From positions 1 to 64,000 of the forward strand of contig JAGGRA010000048.1 of the NCBI GenBank assembly GCA_018613035.1: DNA of 64,000 nt, given 5' to 3'. Source of the stretch: Pseudomonas sp. ISL-84. GTDB lineage: Bacteria > Bacillota > Bacilli > Bacillales > Cytobacillaceae. Positions 51,855 to 60,305 of this stretch are shown here, piece after piece. Each line of letters opens with the position of its first letter. The stretch's first letter is position 1. Below the pieces are notes generated by a model that saw nothing but the letters and a program-made list of their open reading frames with translations, was not told the origin of the DNA and ran no database searches. The position numbers and the translations under genes are program-made.

Positions 51855-52397
51855 ATGATGAAGCTTACAATTATTAACGGCAGTCCAAGACAAAAGGGCA
51901 GAACAGGAATTGCCTCACGTTATATAGCAAGAAAATATAATGCAGAGCTTATTGATTTAAGCCTGGGAGAAATTCCTTTATATAATGGAACCGAGGAACA
52001 ATATCAGCTTCCTGCGGTAAAAAATCTGCGCCAGCAGATTGGAGACTCTGACGGAGTCATTTTAGCTTCCCCTGAATATCATAGCGCCATGAGCGGTGCG
52101 TTAAAAAATGCACTTGATTTTCTGGGAAGCGAGCAATTTGCCCATAAGCCAGTCGGTTTGCTCGTTGTAGCAGGCGGTGGAAAAGGCGGAATAAATGCAC
52201 TTAACAATATGAGGATTGCCGGCAGGGGCGTATATGCCAATGTTATTCCTAAGCAGCTGGTACTTGATCCCCACTGTTTTGATTATGAAAATGACGGCCT
52301 GTATGAAGAGCCGGTTAAGCTGGTCGAAGGACTCATACAGGAGCTTCAGGTATATATGAAAGCCTATAAACAAATTAAGCAGGAAATAAACAACTAA
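51855..52397 (+). CDS. azr: NADPH-dependent FMN reductase / azoreductase
   Basis: A 180-aa flavodoxin-fold reductase. The FMN phosphate loop is INGSPRQKGRTGI, and SPEYHSAMSGALKNALDFLG is the flavin-contact motif. It matches B. subtilis Azr (YhdA), which reduces azo dyes and quinones in vitro. ATG at 51855 or 51858 behind AAAGGAGAG. Position after yhcZ is conserved with B. subtilis. Confidence 0.92.
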   Translation: MMKLTIINGSPRQKGRTGIASRYIARKYNAELIDLSLGEIPLYNGTEEQYQLPAVKNLRQQIGDSDGVILASPEYHSAMSGALKNALDFLGSEQFAHKPVGLLVVAGGGKGGINALNNMRIAGRGVYANVIPKQLVLDPHCFDYENDGLYEEPVKLVEGLIQELQVYMKAYKQIKQEINN

Positions 52398-52408
52398 ACA
52401 ACAAAAAC

Positions 52409-52442
52409 GAAAACACGGATCATGACGATCCGTGTTTTTTAT
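52409..52442 (+). terminator. Terminator of azr
   Basis: AACACGGATC and GATCCGTGTT pair around ATGAC, followed by TTTTATTG. Confidence 0.9.
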
Positions 52443-52467
52443 TGGTGGAATTCATTTGATTCAGGTT

Positions 52468-52722
52468 TTAAGTTATTTCATAAAAAGAAGAGGCTGGCAG
52501 CTGCTCTTCCGATAATTCGTTGGCATGGTCGATGTATCTTAACAAAGAATATAAATGTTTCTCAATAACGGAATAGTCTTTTTCAAAATTGTAGGCATGA
52601 AGAAAGTGTTCAATTTTCTTCGAAAGGAACTGATCTTCTGTTCTGACCATCAATATTAACAAGTTATCCCATTCCGATCGGTGCGTATAGTATAACGCAC
52701 GATCATAATCCACTTTATTCAT
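52468..52722 (-). CDS. yhdB: YhdB family protein
   Basis: An 84-aa soluble protein (MNKVDYDRALYYTHRSEWDN...) closely resembling B. subtilis YhdB, which occupies the same place. Helical, acidic at the C terminus, function unknown. The ATG follows GAGGCAAGGA. Confidence 0.82.
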   Translation of the reverse strand: MNKVDYDRALYYTHRSEWDNLLILMVRTEDQFLSKKIEHFLHAYNFEKDYSVIEKHLYSLLRYIDHANELSEEQLPASSFYEIT

Positions 52723-52925
52723 TTGTCCTTGCCTCCTCTTTCAGGAGATGATTTTAGTTTGCGATTAAGATGATATTTCTTTCGCAGTAAATCTTGGACT
52801 TGTTGATTTAAAAGGGTTTTCATCTTTTACCTGTATAAAGAATTTCGTTTTATCTCAATAAAAGCATACATAAAAATATGGACCAGGCGAAAAATAATCT
52901 TAATGGCAAAGGAATGGAGGCTAAC

Positions 52926-53246
52926 ATGAAAAAGTTCTTATCAATTCTTATGATGTTATGCATATTGACTGGAGGAAGCTCATTGGCAGAAGCTGTTCAA
53001 AAGCCTGATTATGAGAAATATGGACGAATCGCCATCACGGTAGTAAAGGAAGATTACCCAGGAGAAGAAGTGGTGGATTACCAATATGGCGGAAGGCAGA
53101 AAGTATCTGAAACAGATGTAACGGATACCTTTACTTTCACAGTAAAAGAAGATGGCAAGCCGGTAACCGTACTGGTAAAAGTAACCCATAGCCTGGAAAG
53201 TAATAAACTGGTCAGCTTAACAGCAGAGAGAAAATTACAGGAGTAA
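52926..53246 (+). CDS. Secreted DUF3889 protein (YhdC-like)
   Basis: A 106-aa exported protein. The first 22 residues are a signal peptide (KKFLSILMMLCILTGGSSL, then AEA cleavage site). The mature part has YEKYGRIAITVVKEDYPGEE, typical of DUF3889. Function unknown. ATG at 52926 follows GGAGG; the longer frame from 52878 is not supported. Same position as yhdC in B. subtilis. Confidence 0.83.
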   Translation: MKKFLSILMMLCILTGGSSLAEAVQKPDYEKYGRIAITVVKEDYPGEEVVDYQYGGRQKVSETDVTDTFTFTVKEDGKPVTVLVKVTHSLESNKLVSLTAERKLQE

Positions 53247-53343
53247 GCTCAACACCTTTAGGTATTGCCTTTCGAAAAAAAAATAGCATAGATTTTCGTC
53301 TAAGATTGTGAAAAATACTGTAAACCTGACCTTTACGTTTATT

Positions 53344-53376
53344 ATCCGCTGCAGCTATTTGTAGCGGTTTTTACTT
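53344..53376 (+). terminator. Terminator of the DUF3889 gene
   Basis: CCGCTGCA...TGTAGCGG stem followed by TTTTTACTTTT. Confidence 0.65.
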
Positions 53377-53445
53377 TTGATGGAAATAAGAAGCGGTTTT
53401 GCTTTATAAAAGGTTATCACAAAATCATTAATCCCCCATTTTGTT

Positions 53446-53453
53446 CATAGATT
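53446..53453 (+). promoter_or_regulatory. Possible SigE -10 of spoVR
   Basis: CATAGATT resembles the SigE -10 CATACAMT, 29 bp before the start codon. A -35 is not clear (AATCATT is 16 nt upstream). spoVR is a SigE gene in B. subtilis. Confidence 0.3.
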
Positions 53454-53481
53454 ATGTTAAGGACTAAAAGGGGGAGTGGCA

Positions 53482-54894
53482 ATGCGCGAAGACGATAATA
53501 AATCACTGGAATATGCCATTCAGGAAATTACTGAAATTGCTAATGGCTTTGGCTTGGATTATTACCCGATGCGATATGAGATATGTCCTGCGGAAATTAT
53601 TTATACTTTTGGTGCTTATGGCATGCCGACAAGATTTTCACATTGGAGTTTTGGAAAACAGTTTCATAAAATGAAGCTCCATTATGATCTGGGATTATCA
53701 AAAATTTATGAGCTGGTAATCAATTCTAATCCTTGTTACGCCTTTTTGCTAGATTCCAACTCGCTCATTCAGAACAAATTAATTGTCGCTCACGTTTTAG
53801 CACATTGTGATTTCTTTAAAAATAATGTCCGCTTCCAAAACACAAAGCGTGACATGGTGGAAAGTATGGCAGCAACTGCTGAGAGAATCAGGCAATATGA
53901 AATTGAGTTTGGAAAGAAAGAAGTAGAAACCTTTCTGGATGCAGTGCTCGCTATTGAAGAGCATATCGACCCATCGCTAATGAGGCCAAAGCTGGCCTGG
54001 AATATGGAAGATGAAAATGAAAGCAGCGGCGATACTGCAGCACCTAGCCCTTATGATGATTTGTGGGGGCTCGATGAACGAAATAATAAACGTGAGCCTA
54101 AAAAGAAGAAAAAGAAGTTCCCTCCTAAACCTGAAAAGGATTTGCTTTTGTTCATAGAAAGCTACAGCAGGGAGCTTACCGATTGGCAGCGGGACATCCT
54201 AACCATGATGCGGGAGGAAATGCTCTATTTTTGGCCGCAGCTCGAAACAAAAATCATGAACGAAGGCTGGGCTTCTTATTGGCATCAGCGGATTTTGCGA
54301 GAAATGGATTTAACATCTGCAGAAGCGCTTGAATTTGCTAAACTGAACGCAGGGGTTGTACAGCCTTCAAGAACCGGAATTAATCCATATTATCTTGGCC
54401 TTAAAATTTTCGAGGATATTGAAGAAAGATACGACAACCCAACAGAAGAAATGAAAAGACGCGGTGTAGAGCCGGGATCGGGCCGAGAGAAGATGTTCGA
54501 GGTCCGTGAAATTGAGTCTGATATTTCCTTTTTACGGAATTACTTAACAAAGGACCTTGTAATGAGGGAGGATATGTATCTATTCCAAAAGCAGGGCAAG
54601 GATTATAAAGTTGTTGATAAGCAGTGGGAGCATGTCCGCGATCAGCTTGTCAGCATGCGCGTAAACGGGGGCTTCCCATATCTGACTGTCAATGACGGCG
54701 ATTATATGAAAAATGGAGAACTCTACTTAAAGCATTGGTTTGAAGGAGTCGAGCTCGATCTGAAATATCTTGAAAAGGTTCTCCCTTACGTGCACCAGCT
54801 ATGGGGCCGCAGTGTCCATATGGAAACAATCGTGGAAGGCAAAAACATGCTCTTCACATATGATGGGAAGAGTATTCACAGAAAGTATTTGTAA
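53482..54894 (+). CDS. spoVR: SpoVR family stage V sporulation protein
   Basis: A 470-aa SpoVR protein, involved in spore cortex formation. Family features are [46 protein letters not shown] and HPS-like [20 protein letters not shown] basic linker ([17 protein letters not shown]) lies at about residue 215. ATG at 53482 follows GGGGGAG; GTG two codons earlier is less well spaced. It ends with a clear terminator. Confidence 0.95.
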   Translation: MREDDNKSLEYAIQEITEIANGFGLDYYPMRYEICPAEIIYTFGAYGMPTRFSHWSFGKQFHKMKLHYDLGLSKIYELVINSNPCYAFLLDSNSLIQNKLIVAHVLAHCDFFKNNVRFQNTKRDMVESMAATAERIRQYEIEFGKKEVETFLDAVLAIEEHIDPSLMRPKLAWNMEDENESSGDTAAPSPYDDLWGLDERNNKREPKKKKKKFPPKPEKDLLLFIESYSRELTDWQRDILTMMREEMLYFWPQLETKIMNEGWASYWHQRILREMDLTSAEALEFAKLNAGVVQPSRTGINPYYLGLKIFEDIEERYDNPTEEMKRRGVEPGSGREKMFEVREIESDISFLRNYLTKDLVMREDMYLFQKQGKDYKVVDKQWEHVRDQLVSMRVNGGFPYLTVNDGDYMKNGELYLKHWFEGVELDLKYLEKVLPYVHQLWGRSVHMETIVEGKNMLFTYDGKSIHRKYL

Positions 54895-54910
54895 GAATCT
54901 ATCTGAGGTA

Positions 54911-54941
54911 AAGCGAATCACACATGTTGTGATTCGTTTTT
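54911..54941 (+). terminator. Terminator of spoVR
   Basis: GCGAATCACA and TGTGATTCGT pair around CATGT, followed by TTTTTT. Confidence 0.88.
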
Positions 54942-54954
54942 TCTATTGGCGATA

Positions 54955-55035
54955 CCGGGAGCCTCCCTCGACGCTCCGCGCCTGCGGGGTCTCACTTGTT
55001 GCGCTACTCCCGCAGGACTTTGATAAGAATCTCTG
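54955..55035 (-). repeat. Partial copy of the MITE-like repeat core
   Basis: Contains CCGGGAGCCTCCCTCGACGC, TGCGGGGTCTCAC and CTCCCGCAGGACTTTGATAAG, matching in reverse orientation the core of copy 1 (AAAGTCCTGCGGGAG, GAGACCCCACAGG). Terminal repeats are not seen, so it is truncated. Confidence 0.6.
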
Positions 55036-55138
55036 CGTAAACTTCGGTATAATATTATTTTCATTCTGGCCAAGTTGGGGTAAATTATTATCAGGTACAA
55101 TGTTATAGAGATACCTCACTCAGGACGGAGATGAAAAC

Positions 55139-55963
55139 ATGGAGCAGGGAAAAGTACAAGAGTTATTAAGCAGCTCAATTTTGGAAAAAACAGAAGAGCT
55201 GGCACAGGAGATGCTGGATTCCTTAATGGTCCATTTTGAAAATGAGCTTTCTAAAGAGGAAGCCAGAGATAATGCGTTAAAGACATTCTCTCATTTAGTG
55301 TCGATTGTCGGCAAAGGATTGATTGATGATAAAGTATGGGATAAAGCTGAAACCTGGGGGGAAGAAGTAGGGTATATTTCTGTTCAAACAGGCGGAGATC
55401 TCGGTGGTACGATTAAAAGTACTACACTCTATAAAGATGTGATAACAACCTTTATCTTAACGAAGGCAGAAGAAATGAAATTGCCAGCCACTTCGTTGAT
55501 TGAGGTAATATCCAGAGTGGACAGAATTATCACCATCACTACATACGGTTTTACAAACGCATTTATAAAACATGCGGAAGAGCTAATAAAAGAATCACAA
55601 AGCCAGTACCTGAAAATATCTGTACCAATTGTACCGATATCTAATAATATAGCGATTTTGCCGCTAATTGGCGAAATTGATGAAGTTCGGTCAGGAGTTT
55701 TAATTGAAGAGGCCTTGTCTGTCAGTGTTAAGCAGAGATATGCACACCTCATTTTAGATGTATCGGGTGTGTACATGGCAACACCATTGGTGATCGAAAC
55801 CCTTCAAAAGCTTGTTAAGAGCCTAAAATTGCTCGGTGTTTCTCCTCTTGTAACCGGAATCAGGACAGAGCTGAGCAAATCATTTGTTGAAAGTGGAGTA
55901 AGACTTGATGAAATACCAATATACACGAACTTAAAACAGGCTATTGACCATTTAACGCATTAA
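55139..55963 (+). CDS. RsbR-like STAS-domain protein
   Basis: A 274-aa stressosome-type regulator. The N-terminal 150 residues are a divergent, helical globin-like sensor region and the C-terminal STAS domain (about 160-274) has VPIVPISNNIAILPLIGEIDE, LILDVSGVYMATP and LGVSPLVTGIRTELSKS. The last two contain candidate Thr/Ser sites for RsbT phosphorylation. It is a single gene without rsbS or rsbT neighbours, as for the B. subtilis paralogues. The ATG follows GGACGGAG. Confidence 0.85.
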   Translation: MEQGKVQELLSSSILEKTEELAQEMLDSLMVHFENELSKEEARDNALKTFSHLVSIVGKGLIDDKVWDKAETWGEEVGYISVQTGGDLGGTIKSTTLYKDVITTFILTKAEEMKLPATSLIEVISRVDRIITITTYGFTNAFIKHAEELIKESQSQYLKISVPIVPISNNIAILPLIGEIDEVRSGVLIEEALSVSVKQRYAHLILDVSGVYMATPLVIETLQKLVKSLKLLGVSPLVTGIRTELSKSFVESGVRLDEIPIYTNLKQAIDHLTH

Positions 55964-55973
55964 TATAGCAAGA

Positions 55974-56008
55974 AAAAAACTGTTCAGGCGGAATGAACAG
56001 TTTTTTGT
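55974..56008. terminator. Bidirectional terminator
   Basis: AAAAAACTGTTCA and TGAACAGTTTTTT pair around GGCGGAA, serving the STAS gene and the convergent permease. Confidence 0.9.
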
Positions 56009-56013
56009 TTTCT

Positions 56014-56877
56014 TTATATTAAATAAAAAATAAATCCTGATATTGTCGACATTGTGATGACTGAAGCAATAAAGGCGATCACAAGCTGTTTGCGGAAAAT
56101 GGATTTTAAAAGAATGACCTCCGGAAGACTTGCACCGGCAGAGCTGATCATCATGGCCATGACAGGGCCAAGAGCCATTCCTTTTAAGATAAGAATTTGG
56201 GAAATCGGAATCATACTTGATAAACGGATATAAAGTGGAATTCCGGCAATCGCTGCAACAGGTATTAGCCACCAAGCATCATGTCCAAACCATTTTGCTA
56301 TAAAATCATCCGGTACAAGCCCGTGTATACCTGCTCCTATAGCGGCACCAATGAGGAGGTATGGATACACACTTTTCATAAGGCTTAAAGTTTCCTGCCA
56401 TGCCAAGGACCAGTTGAATTTGTGCTGTTTTTCCTGATATCCTGTCATGATTACATTTTTTACATACTTCTGATAGCCTAGCTTCTCCAAAGAGAATCCA
56501 ATCATAAAAGAGAAAACGCTAGTAATCACAGTGTATATAATTGCAACCTTCCAGCCCATGACAACACCCATTATCGTTAATATTGTCGGGTCTAATACAG
56601 GGGAAGCAAAAAGAAAGATCATGACAATTGAAAAGGGAATCTTGTTTTTTAGCATATTGACCACAACAGGAATAGTGGAGCAGGAGCAGAATGGTGTAAT
56701 AAATGCAAAAGCAATTGCTGCTGCACTGGCCAGAAACTTGTTCCTGCCTGTTAACTTCTTCTCAATTTTTTCATAAGGAATATATCCTTGCAGCAGGCTA
56801 ATGACAAATGAAATACCGACAAATAATATAGTAAGCTCCAATGCAATCCATAAAAAGCTTTTTAGAAACTCCATCAT
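56014..56877 (-). CDS. YraQ/DUF318-type permease, probable arsenical or metalloid efflux
   Basis: A 287-aa membrane protein with about eight helices and the cysteine motif FITPFCSCSTIP typical of the permease family that includes ArsP (organoarsenical efflux) and YcgR/YraQ. Other features: FASPVLDPTILTIMG and SSAGASLPEVILLK. It lies downstream of a 52-aa Cys-tailed protein and an ArsR regulator, with an ArsR-type operator 215 bp upstream. The efflux of arsenicals is inference from context. Confidence 0.83.
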   Translation of the reverse strand: MMEFLKSFLWIALELTILFVGISFVISLLQGYIPYEKIEKKLTGRNKFLASAAAIAFAFITPFCSCSTIPVVVNMLKNKIPFSIVMIFLFASPVLDPTILTIMGVVMGWKVAIIYTVITSVFSFMIGFSLEKLGYQKYVKNVIMTGYQEKQHKFNWSLAWQETLSLMKSVYPYLLIGAAIGAGIHGLVPDDFIAKWFGHDAWWLIPVAAIAGIPLYIRLSSMIPISQILILKGMALGPVMAMMISSAGASLPEVILLKSIFRKQLVIAFIASVITMSTISGFIFYLI

Positions 56878-56891
56878 ATTTATCCTCCTTA

Positions 56892-57050
56892 TTATGCTTC
56901 ACGTATAACGGTGCAGCATTTTCTTTCTTTTAATAGATTAGAATGTGAGTCTTCTACCGGCTTTTTGAAAAATTTCCATAAGTGATGCGATTTTTTCTCC
57001 AGTTCATTCTGTTTCATTTGGGCATTTAGTAAGTTTTCTTGAAAAAACAT
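56892..57050 (-). CDS. Small cysteine-tailed protein of the ars locus, 52 aa
   Basis: Not recognised. ATG at 57050 follows a strong AAAAGGAGA; the product is basic and helical (ENLLNAQMKQNELEKK) with KERKCCTVIREA near its end. The vicinal cysteines could bind As(III). It sits 15 bp before the permease and behind an ArsR-type operator at 57092, so it is probably co-expressed with the permease. Confidence 0.62.
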   Translation of the reverse strand: MFFQENLLNAQMKQNELEKKSHHLWKFFKKPVEDSHSNLLKERKCCTVIREA

Positions 57051-57091
57051 GAAATCTTCTCCTTTTTTATCAAAAAAAAATTTATTTATAT

Positions 57092-57107
57092 ATCAAAAAA
57101 AATTGAT
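57092..57107 (-). promoter_or_regulatory. ArsR-type operator before the 52-aa protein gene
   Basis: ATCAA-AAAAAA-TTGAT, a perfect inverted repeat. Identical in sequence to the site at 57531. Confidence 0.6.
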
Positions 57108-57127
57108 ATAAAGTCTAAATTTAAGAC

Positions 57128-57454
57128 CTAACAGCAGCTAGGTCTAAATAAGCAGCATAACTCCGGAGATAGCAAGTGATTAATTTCCACTTGATTAATT
57201 CGATAATAGCTCCATGTTCCTTTTGTCTCTTTTAGAATTAATCCTGCATCAAGAAGAATCTTTAGGTGATAGCTCAGTTTGGACTGCGGCATTTCAATAA
57301 GTTCGCTTAAATCGCAAACGCAGCTGGATTCCTGTTTGCACAGCAGATTCAAAATGTGGAGGCGTTTTTGATCGGCAAGTGCTTTAAATTTCGCTTCGTA
57401 TTTAGAAAAAGTTTCATCCAGTGAAGTATCCTTTAAAGGAATGATATTGTCCAT
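57128..57454 (-). CDS. ArsR family repressor with cysteine-rich tail
   Basis: A 108-aa winged-helix repressor. The recognition helix region is MPQSKLSYHLKILLDAGLI; the As(III)/Sb(III) motif CVCDLSE lies at about residue 45, and the tail has CCLFRPSCC, extra cysteines as in the ArsR types that bind arsenite near the C terminus. It is divergent from the second ArsR. Two ATCAA-N6-TTGAT operators lie upstream. Start ATG behind AAGGAGGA. Confidence 0.9.
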   Translation of the reverse strand: MDNIIPLKDTSLDETFSKYEAKFKALADQKRLHILNLLCKQESSCVCDLSELIEMPQSKLSYHLKILLDAGLILKETKGTWSYYRINQVEINHLLSPELCCLFRPSCC

Positions 57455-57470
57455 GGTGTATCCTCCTTAA

Positions 57471-57546
57471 ATCAAATTCCTTTGATACATTGTATTATAC
57501 TTCCAATAGTGGCAATGTGCAACTGAATATATCAAAAAAAATTGAT
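57471..57546. promoter_or_regulatory. Two ArsR-type operators upstream of the minus-strand arsR
   Basis: ATCAA-ATTCCT-TTGAT at 57471-57486 overlaps the RBS leader, and ATCAA-AAAAAA-TTGAT is at 57531-57546. Both are perfect inverted repeats with 6-nt spacers. Confidence 0.6.
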
Positions 57547-57600
57547 TTATTTTTATGAAAGAAGGAATTGAATGATAACATTTACTAATTTTTAATTGCG

Positions 57601-57622
57601 TATATAAGAATATACTTATATA
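57601..57622 (+). promoter_or_regulatory. Second operator type upstream of the plus-strand arsR
   Basis: TATATAAG-AATATA-CTTATATA, an inverted repeat typical of ArsR/SmtB sites and different from the ATCAA...TTGAT sites. It lies 70 bp before the start of the plus-strand regulator. Confidence 0.5.
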
Positions 57623-57691
57623 ATGATGAGAGCTTAATATTTTTGATACTTATGATTATATTGAAGAAAATAAGAAAGAGGTGATTTTGTT

Positions 57692-58039
57692 TTGATTGCT
57701 GATCAAACTTTGGACATAGAACGTGCTGCAGGCATTTTAAAGCTGCTTGGGGATAAGACACGTTTGTCGATGCTGAGAATTCTTTCAGAGCATGATTGCT
57801 GTGTATGCGAGTTCACTGAAATTTTCCAGATGAGCCAGCCTGCTATTAGCCAGCATTTAAGAAAGCTCAGGGATGTCGGCCTGGTAAAAGAGAGCAGAAG
57901 AGGGCAGTGGATCATTTATGCGCTGAACGAGAGTCATGAGTATTATTCATTTGTAAAAATGCTGCTTGATGCTTTACCAAGCCAGGAAGAGAAGCTTAAA
58001 GAGCTAGAAAGACAGGGAAAAAGAATTTCTTGTGAATAG
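57692..58039 (+). CDS. arsR: ArsR family arsenical repressor
   Basis: A 115-aa winged-helix repressor with the As(III)-binding stretch DCCVCEFTEIF in the DNA-recognition region and MSQPAISQHLRKLRDVGLVK. It is the first gene of the arsRBCDA operon and presumably autorepresses it until arsenite or antimonite binds the cysteines. TTG start at 57692 behind AGAGGTGAT. Confidence 0.92.
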   Translation: MIADQTLDIERAAGILKLLGDKTRLSMLRILSEHDCCVCEFTEIFQMSQPAISQHLRKLRDVGLVKESRRGQWIIYALNESHEYYSFVKMLLDALPSQEEKLKELERQGKRISCE

Positions 58040-58052
58040 AGGAGGATAAGGT

Positions 58053-59351
58053 TTGACATCAGTCATATTGGCATCCGTTATATTCCTTGCTACTTTGACA
58101 TTAGTCATATGGCAGCCAAAAGGACTTGGAATTGGCTGGTCGGCTGTCGGGGGAGCGATTGTAGCCCTGATAGCCGGGGTCGTGTCCTTTCAGGATGTAA
58201 TCGATGTAACAGGAATTGTATGGAACGCCACATTAACATTTGTAGCATTAATAATTATTTCACTTATTTTAGACGAAATCGGATTTTTCGAGTGGTCGGC
58301 TTTACATATGGCCCGATATGCAGGGGGCAATGGACTTCGCATGTTCCTGCTTGTTACCCTCCTGGGTGCAATAGTGGCCGCATTCTTTGCGAATGATGGA
58401 GCTGCTCTTATTTTAACGCCAATTGTCCTGGCAATGGTCAGAGCTTTGAAGTTTAAAGATACAATGATTCTTCCATTTATTATGGCAAGTGGATTTATTG
58501 CAGATACGACTTCCCTGCCGCTGGTAGTCAGCAACCTTGTGAATATTGTTTCCGCTGACTATTTTAATATCGGCTTTGCCGAGTATGCATCAAGAATGAT
58601 TGTGCCGAATTTCTTCAGTTTAGGTGCCAGTATTCTTGTCCTGTATTTATTTTTCAGAAAAAGCATACCCAAAAAGTATGATATGGCCCAATTGAAACGT
58701 CCTGTTGAAGCTATTAAGGATGAAAGAATGTTCAAACTGTCATGGTTAGTGCTGGCAGTGCTTTTAATCGGCTACTTTGCGAGTGAGTTTTTGGGAATAC
58801 CCGTTTCCTTTATTGCCGGTGCCATTGCGATCTTATTTTTGCTTATCGCAAGAAGAAGCCCTGCAGTTCATACCTCTGCCGTTATAAAGGGAGCACCATG
58901 GGCAATCGTATTTTTCTCAATCGGCATGTATGTTGTGGTATATGGCCTCCGCAATGTTGGATTAACATCCGTTCTTGCCGATGTCATCCAGGCTGTGGCC
59001 GACCAGGGCTTATTTGCAGCAACCATTGGCATGGGATTCATTGCAGCAATTTTATCATCCTTCATGAACAATATGCCCACTGTCATGATTGACGCTTTAG
59101 CGATAGCAGACACAAATACAAGCGGTCCTATACGGGAAGCGTTGATTTATGCAAATGTTATTGGGTCTGACCTGGGTCCTAAAATTACGCCAATTGGTTC
59201 ACTTGCTACCCTTTTATGGCTGCATGTACTTAATACCAAGGGGGTTAAAATTACTTGGGGTTATTATTTTAAAGTGGGTATTATTTTAACAATCCCTACT
59301 TTATTCATTACTTTAACAGGCTTGTATATCTGGCTGTTGATTATATCTTGA
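58053..59351 (+). CDS. arsB: Arsenite efflux permease ArsB
   Basis: A 432-aa membrane transporter of the ArsB/NhaD ion transporter superfamily with about 12 helices. Family motifs are [46 protein letters not shown] and [22 protein letters not shown]. It exports As(OH)3/Sb(OH)3, alone or with the ArsA ATPase encoded downstream. TTG start at 58053 behind GAGGAGGA, 13 nt after arsR. Confidence 0.96.
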   Translation: MTSVILASVIFLATLTLVIWQPKGLGIGWSAVGGAIVALIAGVVSFQDVIDVTGIVWNATLTFVALIIISLILDEIGFFEWSALHMARYAGGNGLRMFLLVTLLGAIVAAFFANDGAALILTPIVLAMVRALKFKDTMILPFIMASGFIADTTSLPLVVSNLVNIVSADYFNIGFAEYASRMIVPNFFSLGASILVLYLFFRKSIPKKYDMAQLKRPVEAIKDERMFKLSWLVLAVLLIGYFASEFLGIPVSFIAGAIAILFLLIARRSPAVHTSAVIKGAPWAIVFFSIGMYVVVYGLRNVGLTSVLADVIQAVADQGLFAATIGMGFIAAILSSFMNNMPTVMIDALAIADTNTSGPIREALIYANVIGSDLGPKITPIGSLATLLWLHVLNTKGVKITWGYYFKVGIILTIPTLFITLTGLYIWLLIIS

Positions 59352-59454
59352 TAAATGATATAAAAAGTGGAAGTTAAATTATCAAGAATTAATATAAATG
59401 AATCAGCTATCTTCCACAGCAATACAATTAAAAAGAATCCAAGGAGCGATTATG

Positions 59455-59877
59455 ATGGAAAACAAAAAAACAATCTATTTCTTATGTACAGGCAATTCAT
59501 GCAGAAGCCAAATGGCGGAAGGATGGGCAAAAAAACATTTGGGAGACCATTGGGAAGTAAAAAGTGCAGGTCTTGAAGCTCATGGCCTGAACCCAAACGC
59601 TGTAAAAGCTATGAAGGAAGCAGGCATTGATATTTCAAATCAGACTTCTGATACAATTGATCCTGAAATTTTAAATAACGCAGATTTGGTTGTTACGCTT
59701 TGCGGACATGCGGCAGATCATTGCCCTGTCACGCCTCCGCATGTTAAACGTGTTCACTGGGGATTCGATGACCCTGCGAGAGCTGAAGGAACTGAAGAAG
59801 AGAAATGGGCATTTTTCCAGCGTGTTCGTGATGAAATTGGCGAACGAATCCAGAAGTTTAAAGAAACAGGCGAGTAA
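59455..59877 (+). CDS. arsC: Arsenate reductase ArsC, thioredoxin-coupled
   Basis: A 140-aa enzyme of the low-molecular-weight tyrosine phosphatase fold reducing arsenate to arsenite. The catalytic loop is CTGNSCRS (residues 11-18) and the resolving pair is in [15 protein letters not shown]. It is close to B. subtilis ArsC throughout ([20 protein letters not shown]). ATG 59455 is best spaced from AAGGAGCG; ATG 59452 is possible. The open frame to 59398 is leader. Confidence 0.96.
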   Translation: MENKKTIYFLCTGNSCRSQMAEGWAKKHLGDHWEVKSAGLEAHGLNPNAVKAMKEAGIDISNQTSDTIDPEILNNADLVVTLCGHAADHCPVTPPHVKRVHWGFDDPARAEGTEEEKWAFFQRVRDEIGERIQKFKETGE

Positions 59878-59898
59878 AACTGCCATAAAGTTAATATA

Positions 59899-59925
59899 AG
59901 CCGGGGCTTTTCCCGGCTATTTTCA
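59899..59925 (+). terminator. Weak attenuator hairpin between arsC and arsD
   Basis: AGCCGGG and CCCGGCT pair around GCTTTT, followed by ATTTTCAT. The poor T run suggests partial termination or RNA processing rather than the operon end. Confidence 0.55.
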
Positions 59926-59941
59926 TAAAGGAGAGGATAAT

Positions 59942-60289
59942 ATGGCGGAATTAGAAATCTTTGATCCGGCATTATGCTGTGCGACAGGTGTTTGCGGACC
60001 AAGTGTGGACCCGAAACTGGCAAGAGTGGCTTCCGCATTATTTATTCTTGAAGGCAAAGGTTTTTCTATAAAAAGATACAATCTGGGAAATGAGCCAGAC
60101 GTCTATGTTAATAATCCAATTGTCAGCAAGCTTTTAAATGAAAAGGGCCCGGATGTGCTGCCGCTGATTCTTCTTGACGGGAAAGCTGTTAAGGAAGGCA
60201 GTTACCCAACAAACGAGGAGCTGGCTTCATGGTTTGGCGTTAATGCATCGATATTGGAGGCAAAAAAATCATCTAATAGCTTGTTATAA
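59942..60289 (+). CDS. arsD: Arsenite metallochaperone ArsD
   Basis: A 115-aa protein that delivers As(III) to ArsA. The essential cysteines C12, C13 and C18 are present (DPALCCATGVCGPS). The C-terminal vicinal cysteine pairs of E. coli plasmid ArsD are absent, as in many Gram-positive versions. The ATG follows AAAGGAGAGGA. It is 16 bp before arsA. Confidence 0.95.
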   Translation: MAELEIFDPALCCATGVCGPSVDPKLARVASALFILEGKGFSIKRYNLGNEPDVYVNNPIVSKLLNEKGPDVLPLILLDGKAVKEGSYPTNEELASWFGVNASILEAKKSSNSLL

Positions 60290-60305
60290 GAGGGAAGGTT
60301 TTAAA

